Source: an uncultured Bacteroidia bacterium
GTDB taxonomy: Bacteria; Bacteroidota; Bacteroidia; Bacteroidales; UBA932
Direction of reading: 5' to 3'
Assembly: GCA_902782225.1 (NCBI GenBank)
Contig: CACZMF010000004.1
Coordinates: forward strand, 1 to 64,000
DNA: 64,000 nt
The position numbers and the translations under genes are program-made. Position 1 is the first letter of the stretch, and each line of letters opens with the position of its first letter. Below the pieces are notes generated by a model that made no database searches, was not told the origin of the DNA, and saw only the letters and a program-made list of their open reading frames with translations. Positions 32,866 to 42,223 of the stretch are shown here, piece by piece.

Positions 32866-34498
32866 GTCCATTCCGCTGGTGTTTCTTGTCCTCCTCGCAT
32901 GCCAGCGTGAGGAATCCCCCCTGCCTCCCGCTCCCGGGCCGCAGCTGGTGGAGCATACGCTGTATGCCTCTACGCCCGGCGAGGATGCGCCCCAGACCCG
33001 CACCATTATATCCCCGTACAATGAGAAAAAGATTCTCTGGAGCGCCCGCGAAAGCATCTCCATCCTGTGCGGCGAAGGCAATTACACGTTCCAGGGAGAT
33101 AACGAAGCCCCTGCCCCTACCGCCAATTTCACCGGGATGGGCCCTGCGGACCTGGGCAGCTACATTGCTCTTTATCCCTACGATTTTTCTGCTACATATG
33201 CAGGAGGTTACGTATCAACTAAGCTGACACCTTTCCAGCTCGGCAAGGACGGCTCTTTCCGCGACGGCTACCTGGTCACCGCAGATGACGCCACGGGTAA
33301 CAGCATCTCTTTCAACCATGTGTGCAGCGGCCTCCGGTTTATGGTGAATGCCGATAATATCAAGGCCGTGAGCATCAGGGGCAACAACGGGGAAAAGATT
33401 GCCGGCGATTTCCGCTTCCGCTTTACCGCGGAAGATACGCCTGTGGCTGAAGCCGGCACGGAGCAGTTCGTAACCCTCAGCCCGTCGTCCGGAAGCGCTT
33501 TTGAAGCAGGAAAGTATTATTATATCATCATCCTCCCCACGGTTTTCTCTAAGGGATTCACCATTACAGCCGACAATGGCAGCCAGATCGGCGAGCTTCG
33601 TTTCGAATCCAGCGCAACCTTCACGGCGGGCAAGTTCAAGAATGTCACCGGCAATCTGGATGAAAGAATGACGTGGACAACGCCTTCGGGCCGGGTCTAC
33701 TACGGCCAGGAAAACAGTTTCTGCCTTCGGCCGGGAGAGACCGTCAGTTTTGACGTGAACCCACGGAAGATTTCCGGCTCCTGGCAGCGGAGCGGTTTGC
33801 CTGCATCGATAGGTTTTCCGGATGAGGCGGAGGTGCTATGGGGCGGCGGGTCGGCATCAATATCGAGTGACAGCAAATTGACCATCACGGCCTCCGCCAC
33901 GCCCGGAAGTGCACTGGTTGCCATCAAAAAGAACGGCACCATTCTCTGGTCCTACCTCATCTGGGTGACGGAATCGGCCCCGGCCGAGACCACCCTTCCC
34001 AGCGGTGCCAAGGCACTGCCCGCCCTGGGCGGCGACTGCTATTTTCAATGGGGGCGCAAGGATCCGCTGCTCTCAACCGCAAACGTAGCAAACCCTGGGG
34101 CCAGCTGTCTGGCATATTCCATCTCACACCCGACAGAATACATCAAGAACAATACTGCCATTTATGACTGGATTGATGATATCGACTGGACCTTATGGGG
34201 AGACGGCACAGCCAAGACAGTATGGGACCCTTGCCCCATAGGCTACAGGGTTCCGGCAAAAGATGATTTCTCAGGGATAAATGAAAAATATCTGACCGAG
34301 AGTTTTGAAGCACTTGGCTACATCACTTATAATGGCTATCACAACCATACTGACTATTATTACTGGACAAGAAGCACGGACTTCCAAGGTGATGTGCGAA
34401 AACTCTCCTGGTTCTTGGGCGTGCCCACACCTGAAACCGACATCCTCTGGACTGATTACCGATACATGGCCTATCCGGTCCGTTGCGTTAAAGAATAA
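32852..34498 (+). CDS. fimbrillin-like/FISUMP lipoprotein
   Basis: 548 aa. SPII signal with lipobox LLAC17 (MKTFKSIPLVFLVLLAC) followed by QREE, an acidic post-Cys stretch like a Bacteroidota surface-export signal. Residues about 30-285 resemble fimbrillin-type domains (QTRTIIS, ILWSARESISIL, YIALYPYDFS, ISFNHVCSGLRFMV). Residues about 290-385 are an Ig-like segment. The C-terminus (about 390-548) matches the FISUMP paralogous domain (CYFQWGRKDPLL, WDPCPIGYRVPAKDDF, YYYWTRST, MAYPVRCVKE). Probably surface exposed; function unknown. First gene of a five-lipoprotein run, 16 nt before the next. Confidence 0.8.
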   Translation: MKTFKSIPLVFLVLLACQREESPLPPAPGPQLVEHTLYASTPGEDAPQTRTIISPYNEKKILWSARESISILCGEGNYTFQGDNEAPAPTANFTGMGPADLGSYIALYPYDFSATYAGGYVSTKLTPFQLGKDGSFRDGYLVTADDATGNSISFNHVCSGLRFMVNADNIKAVSIRGNNGEKIAGDFRFRFTAEDTPVAEAGTEQFVTLSPSSGSAFEAGKYYYIIILPTVFSKGFTITADNGSQIGELRFESSATFTAGKFKNVTGNLDERMTWTTPSGRVYYGQENSFCLRPGETVSFDVNPRKISGSWQRSGLPASIGFPDEAEVLWGGGSASISSDSKLTITASATPGSALVAIKKNGTILWSYLIWVTESAPAETTLPSGAKALPALGGDCYFQWGRKDPLLSTANVANPGASCLAYSISHPTEYIKNNTAIYDWIDDIDWTLWGDGTAKTVWDPCPIGYRVPAKDDFSGINEKYLTESFEALGYITYNGYHNHTDYYYWTRSTDFQGDVRKLSWFLGVPTPETDILWTDYRYMAYPVRCVKE

Positions 34499-34514
34499 TT
34501 ATAAGATTTATAGT

Positions 34515-35525
34515 ATGAAAGCTAAATTATTTACACTCACCTCAATCCTCCTGCTTTTCTGCACGGCAGCATTTGTTTCGTGCAATAAGAATGAGGGTCC
34601 CGATGGGAATCAACAAGAAGAATTCAAAACCGACGATGCCGCATTCATCATGTCTCAATTTGCCGAATGGGACGACAACGGTAACCTGTTGTTCCGTACA
34701 AAGGGTTTTACTCTGAATGAAGCGGACGACACCGAGGTCTCCCTCTGCGTGGAAACATGGGAAGAGTCTTTGATCATGTTCAAGGAATGGATGCCCGCAG
34801 ATGCCGACTTTTCCGAGACCGCCACGTCCCTTACCTGGAAAATGAGCGACGGATTTGGCAAGTCCCAGGGGCAGGCTGTCCTGAGCAAGGTAACCAACGG
34901 CTCAATGGTAGCCGAAGCCAAACTCCCTTCCGACATCCCCTTTGTCCGGACCATCCGCTTCATTCCCGAGGACAAATGGCCCACCAATGGTGGCGGTATT
35001 GTTTACGTCGATAAAATCAGCGCCAGTCAGTTGCTTGAGCCATATTTCTTTGGCAACACCGTCCTTATCGAAGAGCCTACGCACCATGGAACCGGCAAAT
35101 TTGTCGTGATGCGTGAATTTGACAATGAAACAAATGAGAAAGGACTTATAATGCGCCTCCCGAAAGGTCACAAGTATAATGCTTTCGCGGAATGGTCCAA
35201 TATCTTCAGCGACAATTGGGATAAGATTAAATCACGTGTCAGCAAGGTCGGCGTTGTAACAACCCTGGTGAAAATATACAGGGAAGACAGGGATTTTTGG
35301 GATCCTATTATGGATGCGGCCGATTTTGATACCCGCGACTACACCTATTTTTGCTGGGACGGGGGATGGAGTTTCTTTAAAGGATACCAATATAAGAAGA
35401 TTAACTTCATAAAGGGGGATGCGGAAAGCCTTAGCGAAACCCATCCCAATATGAGAGAATGCTGGGCCTACCATTTCTGGGTAGAAGAGGACAAAAACGG
35501 TGTCCTTCAGTTGATTATTAAATAA
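34515..35525 (+). CDS. lipoprotein of unknown function, 336 aa
   Basis: SPII signal MKAKLFTLTSILLLFCTAAFVSC with lipobox VSC23. I do not recognise the domain. The body is rich in Trp, Asp and Glu (FAEWDDNGNLLF, WEESLIMFKEWMPADADF, FIPEDKWPTNGGGIVYVD, DRDFWDPIMDAADFDTRDYTYFCWDGGWSF), with predicted mixed alpha/beta structure. The DNA is AT-richer than the core genes either side of the island. Nine nt separate its stop from the next gene. It probably works with the other lipoproteins of the unit. Confidence 0.78.
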   Translation: MKAKLFTLTSILLLFCTAAFVSCNKNEGPDGNQQEEFKTDDAAFIMSQFAEWDDNGNLLFRTKGFTLNEADDTEVSLCVETWEESLIMFKEWMPADADFSETATSLTWKMSDGFGKSQGQAVLSKVTNGSMVAEAKLPSDIPFVRTIRFIPEDKWPTNGGGIVYVDKISASQLLEPYFFGNTVLIEEPTHHGTGKFVVMREFDNETNEKGLIMRLPKGHKYNAFAEWSNIFSDNWDKIKSRVSKVGVVTTLVKIYREDRDFWDPIMDAADFDTRDYTYFCWDGGWSFFKGYQYKKINFIKGDAESLSETHPNMRECWAYHFWVEEDKNGVLQLIIK

Positions 35526-35534
35526 TCCACGCAA

Positions 35535-37952
35535 ATGAAAAGATGTTTTTGGGTTGTTTTGATTGCCCTTTCCAGCCTGTTTCTGGCAGCTTGCAGTAAG
35601 GATTACCCCATCAACCCTGACACGGGAGAATATCCTTACGCTCTTTCCGTCTGGAACTTGAACTATACGGAGGAGTTTGCCTTGAGAGAGATGGGGCTGG
35701 TAGAACTCTCTTCCGTGGAATCCATCCCTTCCTGGATAGGCGGAGTCACCCTGTCTCAGGATGCTGACAAGGAAACCACCTTTGCTCATATCGAAGTCAA
35801 ACGCACCGTGGATCTGGGGTCCGAACAGACGGCTGACATCAAGCTCAAAATGACCAGTGGAGCCACCGCGACCATCCATCTTGTCCAATGGCCGGAAAGT
35901 TCCGCTCAAAACGATGGTCCCGTAAGGTCCATGAATTCCGAATTCGAGAAAGATTGGGCCAGTGCGAAGGAAATATCCCTCGTTTTAAAAACGACGGATT
36001 TGAATGGACGCCCTCAGGTTGTGACCGAGCCGGTCCAGCTTCCCTGGGCGGCCAACAACACGCATCATCTTCCACACGGGGAAATAACCAAGATGCTGGA
36101 TCATAAGGACGACTGGCGTATGGTCTTCAACCTGACCGGTGTGGAAACCCTTCCCAAGCGGCACTACTTTGCTTTGTATAACCGCTATTCCGGAGTGCTG
36201 CGCGTGTTTTACTATTGGCACAGTGAGGATATCCCTACGGATGGGAACGATCATCTCTGGTCTTTCGAACTGGACCGCAGCATCTCCCAACATCAGGCTA
36301 CACAGTTCGCAGTGCCTTATGATGAGGCTGCGACAGATGCTTATAAAAGATATGCTGCAGACCCGGTGCTGCTTACCCCCTATGCCAGCAGGGCCGACGA
36401 AGTGCAGGGAGGAAAAATGCTTCCTGCCGTTGGCTGGTGGGCTTTCGATGTGAATATGGCCGCTTCACGCAATCATGATTTCTTCAGTGAGTCGCCCAGG
36501 GAGTATGCCGCCAAGATAGCCCCTAACATCTATCACGAAGACAACGTGGCTCTGAATTCCATCCTGAAAGGCAGTCTGGATGGAGCGTTGAAAGGAAAAA
36601 TCAACCTCGATGCTTTGTATCCGAAGGGCACTAGTGAATTTGGATCGATTCTGAATTGCGCAGGTGAAGGCTTAGGCGGTTGGATGTTGAGTAATTTTGT
36701 CCTGCAATCAGCTTTCGGCAAGGCCGGCGATGCCGATGTGTCGGGGAAAAGGAAATTCGCAGGTTGTTTTATGGCTCTTGTCGGCTCTGCCCTTTCCGCC
36801 GGAGGTAAATTTGCAGGAAGAGAATTGAAAGACAAATCAGGCGCCCCTGAAGAATTGGGCGAGCTCAATGCCTCTATCAACCTCGACCTCAACGCTACTA
36901 TGACCACATCGGGAATCATCGGTGGCGCACGTGCTACGACAATTCCACCCACCACGCTGGAAATGGCTAATTTCTGGCAGAATACGCCTGCCAAACAGCC
37001 TACTGGTTTCGGAAAAGGAGTATGGAACCTCAGGAAGCATCCTGTGGTGTATGTGGTGACCGATGCATATTGGCATGAAAACAACTTCTCCGTCACGAAA
37101 TCCGGAGTGCTCTACAGGAAGAACAAGAGGGATTATTACTATTATCAAACAGGAGGTGACCCGGATCGTCCCGGTCTGCGCATTATCAGTTTCCTGGACC
37201 CTACATCCGTGGAAGGCATTTACCTGAACGACGATCTCTTCGACGATGGTATAACCTATTGTGATGTGGAGCTGGCCTATGGGGTTTATCCTTCTTCAGA
37301 GGAGGGATATACCAATGCATTCAGGCAGTCGTTGGGGCTGAATACAGACCTGTCATGGCGCTTTTCAAACAAGTCATCATTCGTCTCGTCCAATAAGTCC
37401 CAGATAGACTTCAAACTATGCCAGAACAGAAGAGAGGACGCCATTTTCAATTACTCCGAGATTGATCCCGAACTGACTGACTATGTGGCCTTCCGCCGGA
37501 GTGAACAGTTTATTGCAGACACGATTGCGCGCCGCTATTATGGCCCGTCTATGTTCTATACCAAGGAATTTGCGAATCCCTACCAGGTGGACCAGGTGCA
37601 TTTTGTGACCGATCCCCAGATTGACGTTCCCTTCGACAACGTCGGCAAGGATGCAAAGGGAAAGCCGCAAAAGATGATTGTAGACCCCCAGCTGCCTGAT
37701 TTTGTGGTAACCGCAGTTCTCACTGTCAACGGCAGAGACCATACCGATGGCGAGGAGCAGACCATGGTAAACACCCTCCGCTTTGTTCCGGAAGTCAAGT
37801 ATATCAAATGGTCCCAACTGAACAATATCTATAATTCAATTGAGAGCCACCAGATGAAGAATATAACCGGAAAATCCATTGATGTGAAGTGGACTTTCAA
37901 GGACCAGCAGGTTAAAAAGATACGAGACTTCAGGGACGCTTTGAACAAATAG
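35535..37952 (+). CDS. large lipoprotein of unknown function, 805 aa
   Basis: SPII signal MKRCFWVVLIALSSLFLAAC, lipobox LAAC20. No recognised domain. Residues about 30-115 look like an Ig-like/BACON-type sandwich (VSSVESIPSWIGGVTLSQ-like stretch, FAHIEVKRTVDLGSEQTADIKLKM, ATIHLVQWPE). The middle has two Gly/Ala-rich helical stretches (GGWMLSNFVLQSAFGKAGD, KFAGCFMALVGSALSAGGKFAG), unusual in a soluble lipoprotein and suggestive of membrane-inserting or amphipathic helices. The C-terminal third is beta-rich (VDQVHFVTDPQIDVPFDNVG, FVVTAVLTVNGRDH). AT-richer than the genome background. Overlaps the next gene by one nt (TAGTG). Confidence 0.75.
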   Translation: MKRCFWVVLIALSSLFLAACSKDYPINPDTGEYPYALSVWNLNYTEEFALREMGLVELSSVESIPSWIGGVTLSQDADKETTFAHIEVKRTVDLGSEQTADIKLKMTSGATATIHLVQWPESSAQNDGPVRSMNSEFEKDWASAKEISLVLKTTDLNGRPQVVTEPVQLPWAANNTHHLPHGEITKMLDHKDDWRMVFNLTGVETLPKRHYFALYNRYSGVLRVFYYWHSEDIPTDGNDHLWSFELDRSISQHQATQFAVPYDEAATDAYKRYAADPVLLTPYASRADEVQGGKMLPAVGWWAFDVNMAASRNHDFFSESPREYAAKIAPNIYHEDNVALNSILKGSLDGALKGKINLDALYPKGTSEFGSILNCAGEGLGGWMLSNFVLQSAFGKAGDADVSGKRKFAGCFMALVGSALSAGGKFAGRELKDKSGAPEELGELNASINLDLNATMTTSGIIGGARATTIPPTTLEMANFWQNTPAKQPTGFGKGVWNLRKHPVVYVVTDAYWHENNFSVTKSGVLYRKNKRDYYYYQTGGDPDRPGLRIISFLDPTSVEGIYLNDDLFDDGITYCDVELAYGVYPSSEEGYTNAFRQSLGLNTDLSWRFSNKSSFVSSNKSQIDFKLCQNRREDAIFNYSEIDPELTDYVAFRRSEQFIADTIARRYYGPSMFYTKEFANPYQVDQVHFVTDPQIDVPFDNVGKDAKGKPQKMIVDPQLPDFVVTAVLTVNGRDHTDGEEQTMVNTLRFVPEVKYIKWSQLNNIYNSIESHQMKNITGKSIDVKWTFKDQQVKKIRDFRDALNK

Positions 37953-38962
37953 TGCGGGTTTTCTTCTCATACGTTTGCACCCTTCTCCTCCTCACTGCCC
38001 TCTTGGCCGGGTGCGGCAAGGCGCCGGCCACCGCGCCGGCGCAGCTGACGGTCTTCATCGGCACCGACGGCTACGGAGACGGCAGCTATAATGACACCAT
38101 GCTGGAGGGCATCCTGGGCTTCTGCAAGGACCATCCGGAGGTGAACCTGAGCCTCCAGCAGCCGGAGAGCATTGCCGATGCCGGGAAGCGGCTGGACGCC
38201 TGGCTCTCGGAGGAAGAAAGTGCAGACCGCGCCCTCATCCTCGCCAGCAACACCTACGAGGATATCCTCCGGGGAAAGCCGGCCCCCAAAAACGGCCGCG
38301 TGCTTATTCTGGAGACCGATGACGTTTTCCCGGGGCATTCCTCCTACATCATCCGCCGCTACGGCGCCTCGTGGCTGTGCGGAGCCATGTCCCGCTCTTT
38401 CACGGGCGTCATCTTCAAGGCCATGGACGGCAACGATATGATTGAAGAGAGCGCCCGCGGCTTCTCCGACGGCCACGGCGCAGCTTCTGAAAGTAAAGTA
38501 TATACCTGGACGCTGGCCGACGGCCCGCAGGGCTTTGCCATGCGGGACAGCACATACCGTTTCGTGTACAGAAAGTCTCAGGAGTTATACGAATCCGAAG
38601 AATTCTTTGGCGATCTTTTGTTCTTCCCCCTTCTGGGTGGATCCCTGTCCGGCCTTTTTGACTATTGCAGATATAACGGCTTCATCCAAATAGCCGGGAT
38701 GGACGTGGACTGCTCGGCGCTCAATCCCCAGATCGTTCCTTACTCCCTGTGCGTGAACAACCATCTTGCCCTTAAGAAGTATCTGGAAGACTGGCTTGCC
38801 GGCGTGCCCTGGCCGGAGCACCGGGAGTTCGGCCTGGAAAGCGAATACGTCCAGGTGGTTCCGGGCAAGCAGTTCGATGTTGAGAACCTGGATATGGCCG
38901 CCCTGTATAAGGAATTCTATCCTCTGGCCGTAGAAAAGGAGAAAGCGTATGAGGTGGAGTAG
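37952..38962 (+). CDS. BMP/PnrA-type periplasmic-binding lipoprotein
   Basis: 336 aa with GTG start in a TAGTG overlap. SPII signal with LAGC21. The fold matches the BMP (PnrA/Med) ligand-binding family: VFIGTDGYGDGSYNDTMLEGILGF at the N-terminus, ALILASNTYEDIL, then FFPLLGGSLSGLFDYCRYNGFIQIAGMDVDCSALNPQIVPYSLCVNNHLAL, with the characteristic GxDxD and final SLxxN. BMP proteins bind nucleosides, but here no ABC transporter is nearby and the N-terminal half is diverged, so it may be a receptor. Overlaps the receptor-protease gene by 14 nt. Confidence 0.8.
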   Translation: MRVFFSYVCTLLLLTALLAGCGKAPATAPAQLTVFIGTDGYGDGSYNDTMLEGILGFCKDHPEVNLSLQQPESIADAGKRLDAWLSEEESADRALILASNTYEDILRGKPAPKNGRVLILETDDVFPGHSSYIIRRYGASWLCGAMSRSFTGVIFKAMDGNDMIEESARGFSDGHGAASESKVYTWTLADGPQGFAMRDSTYRFVYRKSQELYESEEFFGDLLFFPLLGGSLSGLFDYCRYNGFIQIAGMDVDCSALNPQIVPYSLCVNNHLALKKYLEDWLAGVPWPEHREFGLESEYVQVVPGKQFDVENLDMAALYKEFYPLAVEKEKAYEVE

Positions 38963-41039
38963 ACTGCTATATGCCCTGTTTCCGCTCCTGTTGCTTTTTT
39001 CCTGCAACGGGAAAGGTCAGCTGGACGGAGGACAGAAAGTGAATTCCTACAAGGTGGCGGTGGTTCTTCCCTCCTTGGAGAAAGCAGAACTTTCCAAGAT
39101 CGTAGACTGGGCGCAGGAAACCATCAAGGCCGCCCAGATGGGGCAGGAAAGCCGGATAGAACTGGAGCTGGAATGGATTGACGAGGATGGATTCGGTATG
39201 GCCAGGGAAGTGGCCCGGGTTGCCCACGATAACAGTTATGCGGCCATCATCGGCCCGCGATACAGCCGCAACGCCCGTGTCATTGCGCGGGAAAGCCTTT
39301 CCTACCGCATTCCTGTACTGGCGCCTTCCGTCACATCCACGGAATTCCAGCGCATCTATGCGGGCAGCAACATGACGGAGCCCAATGTCTTCTGCCTGGC
39401 AGAGAATGACATGGCGCAGTGCCAGGCCATGCTCTCCAAGGCCCGGGCCAACAACTATTCCCGCATCTCACTCATTTCCAGGGACGGAAAGAAGGACGAC
39501 TACGCCGCGTCCTTCCAGCAGTTCTACGCCTATATGGCGCGCGAAATGGATATGGAGGTGGAGGAAACCTATTTCTTTGAAAATAAGGCAGAATTGAAAG
39601 CGGCCATCCAGAAGGCAATCGCCGTCGAAGAAGAAGCCCCCTATCCAGGCGTGTTGTTCTTTGTCCCTTCTTCGGCCGGGGATATGCTGGATTTTGACGA
39701 GGCCATCAAGCTTAGCGAGGACAGTGAATACCTTGCCATCGTTTGCACTGACATGGCCTACGACCTGTCCCTGGAAGGAAAGCTGAAAAACTACAACTAC
39801 GAAGGTACGGCGCTCTCCTCCAGGCCCGGAGAAGGATTCGACGTTGCCTGGAAAAGCCGCTGCGGGACGCTCCTTCCCGGCGGCTACGCCCAGTTGTATG
39901 ACTGCTTTTATCTGCTGGCTCTTGCCGCGGCCGTGGTGGAAAGCGGCGACGCCGCTTCGGTCAGGGAGGCCATCGTGAGTCTCACGTCCGGAGAAAAGGC
40001 TTCCACGCCCATCTATCCCTGGACAGCCTCCGGTATGCGTGACGCTTTCCGGGCGGCTAGGGAAGGGGATTACGGACGCATTACAGGCGTCTCCGGCCCC
40101 CTTGAATTCGAAAGTCAGACGCATATATGCCAGCTTGGCACCACCTACAGCACATGGACATATACGGGTGGAAAGTATGTGGAGACCGGACGCTTTTCCC
40201 GCGATTTCACCGGCGGCGACCTCTGGAACTGGACCAATACCCAGATCGAGGACATGTATGACGAGCAGGCAGCCGATCTTCCTTATCCAGACCTTAAGGA
40301 CCACTATGCCGTGGTGATCGCCACGTCCACCGGCCGGAACAACTATCGGCACCAGGCCGATGCCCTGGCCCAGTACCAGATGCTGAAGGGCTTCGGCTAC
40401 AACGACGACCACATCATCCTTATCCTGGAAGACGACCTTGGCTCTGACGTGCACGTCACTCCGGGCGGAGAGAACCTGCGCACTGGTGCCGTCATCGACT
40501 ACAAGACCAGCCGTGTGACGCCTGAAGACCTCCGGAACATCTTCTCCGGCACTCTCACCGAGCGCACCCCTGCGGTTGTCCAGGGCGGTCCCGGCACCAA
40601 TGTATTTCTCTTCTGGAGCGGCCACGGCGCCCGTGACGAGGTGCTCATGTGGGCCGATGGCAAATTGGAGGCGGAGGCTTTCCGCGGCATTCTGGAGGGG
40701 GCTGAAGGGAACTACCGGAAGCTGCTGGCCGTGATGGAAACCTGTTACAGCGGTTCTATCGGCAGTTATTGCGAGGGGCTTCCGGGCGTACTGCTGCTAT
40801 GCGCAACCCGCAGCGGCGAGACTTCACACGCCGACGTGTTGGAAGACGGCATCTACCTTTCCAACCGCTTCACCCGCGTGTTCCGCAGCGAGGTGGAAGC
40901 CAATCCGGCCATATCGCTCCACGATCTCTACTACCAGCTCGCCACCCACACCACCGCATCCCACGCCGGCCTCTACAACGACGCCTGCTATGGGAATGTC
41001 TATCGCAACACCCTGGAAGAATTCCTGAAGCCGCTTTAA
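38949..41039 (+). CDS. lipoprotein fusing a type I ligand-binding domain to a C13 legumain-like protease
   Basis: 696 aa. SPII signal with FSC19. Residues about 34-390 resemble a Peripla_BP_6/ANF-receptor bilobed domain (VAVVLPSLEKAELSKIVDWAQ, YAAIIGPRYSRNARVIARESLSYRIPVLAPSVTS, ISLISRDGKKDDYAASFQQFY, GFDVAWKSRCGTLLPGGYAQLYDCF). Residues about 450-690 match C13 (legumain/GPI8): YAVVIATSTGRNNYRHQADALAQYQMLKG starting at Y453, H559 in FLFWSGHGARDE and C599 in METCYSGS, 40 residues apart as in legumain (41). C13 enzymes cleave after Asn/Asp and can act as transpeptidases. Last gene of the lipoprotein unit; stop overlaps the convergent gene's stop. Confidence 0.88.
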   Translation: MRWSRLLYALFPLLLLFSCNGKGQLDGGQKVNSYKVAVVLPSLEKAELSKIVDWAQETIKAAQMGQESRIELELEWIDEDGFGMAREVARVAHDNSYAAIIGPRYSRNARVIARESLSYRIPVLAPSVTSTEFQRIYAGSNMTEPNVFCLAENDMAQCQAMLSKARANNYSRISLISRDGKKDDYAASFQQFYAYMAREMDMEVEETYFFENKAELKAAIQKAIAVEEEAPYPGVLFFVPSSAGDMLDFDEAIKLSEDSEYLAIVCTDMAYDLSLEGKLKNYNYEGTALSSRPGEGFDVAWKSRCGTLLPGGYAQLYDCFYLLALAAAVVESGDAASVREAIVSLTSGEKASTPIYPWTASGMRDAFRAAREGDYGRITGVSGPLEFESQTHICQLGTTYSTWTYTGGKYVETGRFSRDFTGGDLWNWTNTQIEDMYDEQAADLPYPDLKDHYAVVIATSTGRNNYRHQADALAQYQMLKGFGYNDDHIILILEDDLGSDVHVTPGGENLRTGAVIDYKTSRVTPEDLRNIFSGTLTERTPAVVQGGPGTNVFLFWSGHGARDEVLMWADGKLEAEAFRGILEGAEGNYRKLLAVMETCYSGSIGSYCEGLPGVLLLCATRSGETSHADVLEDGIYLSNRFTRVFRSEVEANPAISLHDLYYQLATHTTASHAGLYNDACYGNVYRNTLEEFLKPL

Positions 41040-42223
41040 TTTGATCTGCGGAGAGTCTGCGAGGGGAGCAAGATCTTCAGTTTGCTGATGCTCCTGCCCA
41101 CGTAGTAGAACAGGTTGAGGGTCGTGCCGTCGCTGTCGAAGTATACGGAACTCAAGTACTTATGGGCTTTCTTGTTGCGGCAGGCCGGTTCGCACCAGAC
41201 GAGGGTGCAGTCGCCGGTGGACTTTGATACGGTGCAGATGACGGTGTAGCCGCGGATGTCGAAGACGGCCGCGTTGCTGCTCCTGCCTTTTTCTTTAGGG
41301 GCCTTCCTGCAGGCCGCCGCTATCGAGGACTCGGGATCCAGCTGGCCGAAGTGCAGGCGCGACGCTCCGCCCTGGGCTTTAGGGTTCTTTTCCAGCCACC
41401 ATTTAATGGCCGTGTCGGTCAGCAGGTCGGCTTTGGAAATCTGCTGAAGCGAGCTGTTTGCCTTGAATTCCTCGACTATCCATGCGGTCTCCGGACTCAG
41501 GGCGAGGCCCTCGATCATTTCGGGGCTCTGGCCCTCGATCCTGAAGTCTTCGCCTTCGGACGGCTTCACCGGATTGCCGTAGAACATCGCCTGGTTAACT
41601 ATGTCTTCATAAGGGAGATAGAGAACCTCCACATATTCGGAGTCTCCGTTGAGGTAGCCGATGTAGAGGTAGTTCCGCAGGTTGAATGACGGCAGGACGT
41701 CAAAGAACTTGACCAGGGTAAAGGCCCCCGGGGTGTCGGACAAAGAGTAAACGGGAATGCTCCTGGTCATCTCCAGTTCGCCGGAAGGGGAGAGAAAGCG
41801 GAGGGACAGCCCCTCGTCAAGGGCAACGACGTGCTCGACATTGTCGACCTTAAAGCCTATGGCGTCGAGGCACTTGCCTGCAATCTGCAGGGCTTCTTCG
41901 TGATCGATCTGGGTCGCGTTGTGCTCCATTATCCTGTCTGTGGCCAGGTCGATGAAGGGGGAGTCCGGGTATGTGTTATAGTAATTGCGCATGCCCTCAG
42001 CATCATCGTAGTCTATGGCGAAGAAGACGAGGGAGTCCCGCAGGCGCAGGACTTTGGGCGCATAGACCGATTCCGGATACTTTTTCAGGAACCTCTCCGC
42101 CGCCTTCAGGGTCGGCTTCTTGACGGTCCTGCCGTACATGTTGGTCTCGGCTTTACTTTGCGCTGCGGCGGCCGCAGGCAGCAGTGCCAGGCAGATCAGT
42201 GCCGTGAGGATGCTCTTTCTCAT
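41036..42223 (-). CDS. secreted protein of unknown function, 395 aa
   Basis: Signal peptide MRKSILTALICLALLPAAAAAQ. The first 130 residues look like degenerate TPR/Sel1-type helices (LKAAERFLKKYPESVYAPKVLRLRDSLVFFAID, MRNYYNTYPDSPFIDLATDRIMEHN). The rest is beta-rich, without a family I recognise (LYIGYLNGDSEYVEVLYLPYED, IRGYTVICTVSKSTGDCTLVWCEPACRNKKAHKYL). Its start overlaps the stop of the Ntn hydrolase gene by 4 nt, so the two are probably co-translated and may act together in the periplasm. Confidence 0.72.
   Translation of the reverse strand: MRKSILTALICLALLPAAAAAQSKAETNMYGRTVKKPTLKAAERFLKKYPESVYAPKVLRLRDSLVFFAIDYDDAEGMRNYYNTYPDSPFIDLATDRIMEHNATQIDHEEALQIAGKCLDAIGFKVDNVEHVVALDEGLSLRFLSPSGELEMTRSIPVYSLSDTPGAFTLVKFFDVLPSFNLRNYLYIGYLNGDSEYVEVLYLPYEDIVNQAMFYGNPVKPSEGEDFRIEGQSPEMIEGLALSPETAWIVEEFKANSSLQQISKADLLTDTAIKWWLEKNPKAQGGASRLHFGQLDPESSIAAACRKAPKEKGRSSNAAVFDIRGYTVICTVSKSTGDCTLVWCEPACRNKKAHKYLSSVYFDSDGTTLNLFYYVGRSISKLKILLPSQTLRRSN

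Noticed and set aside
38967..40625. Minus-strand frames inside the receptor-protease gene
   Set aside because: Antisense shadows without motifs; the plus-strand product has a lipobox and a complete protease domain.
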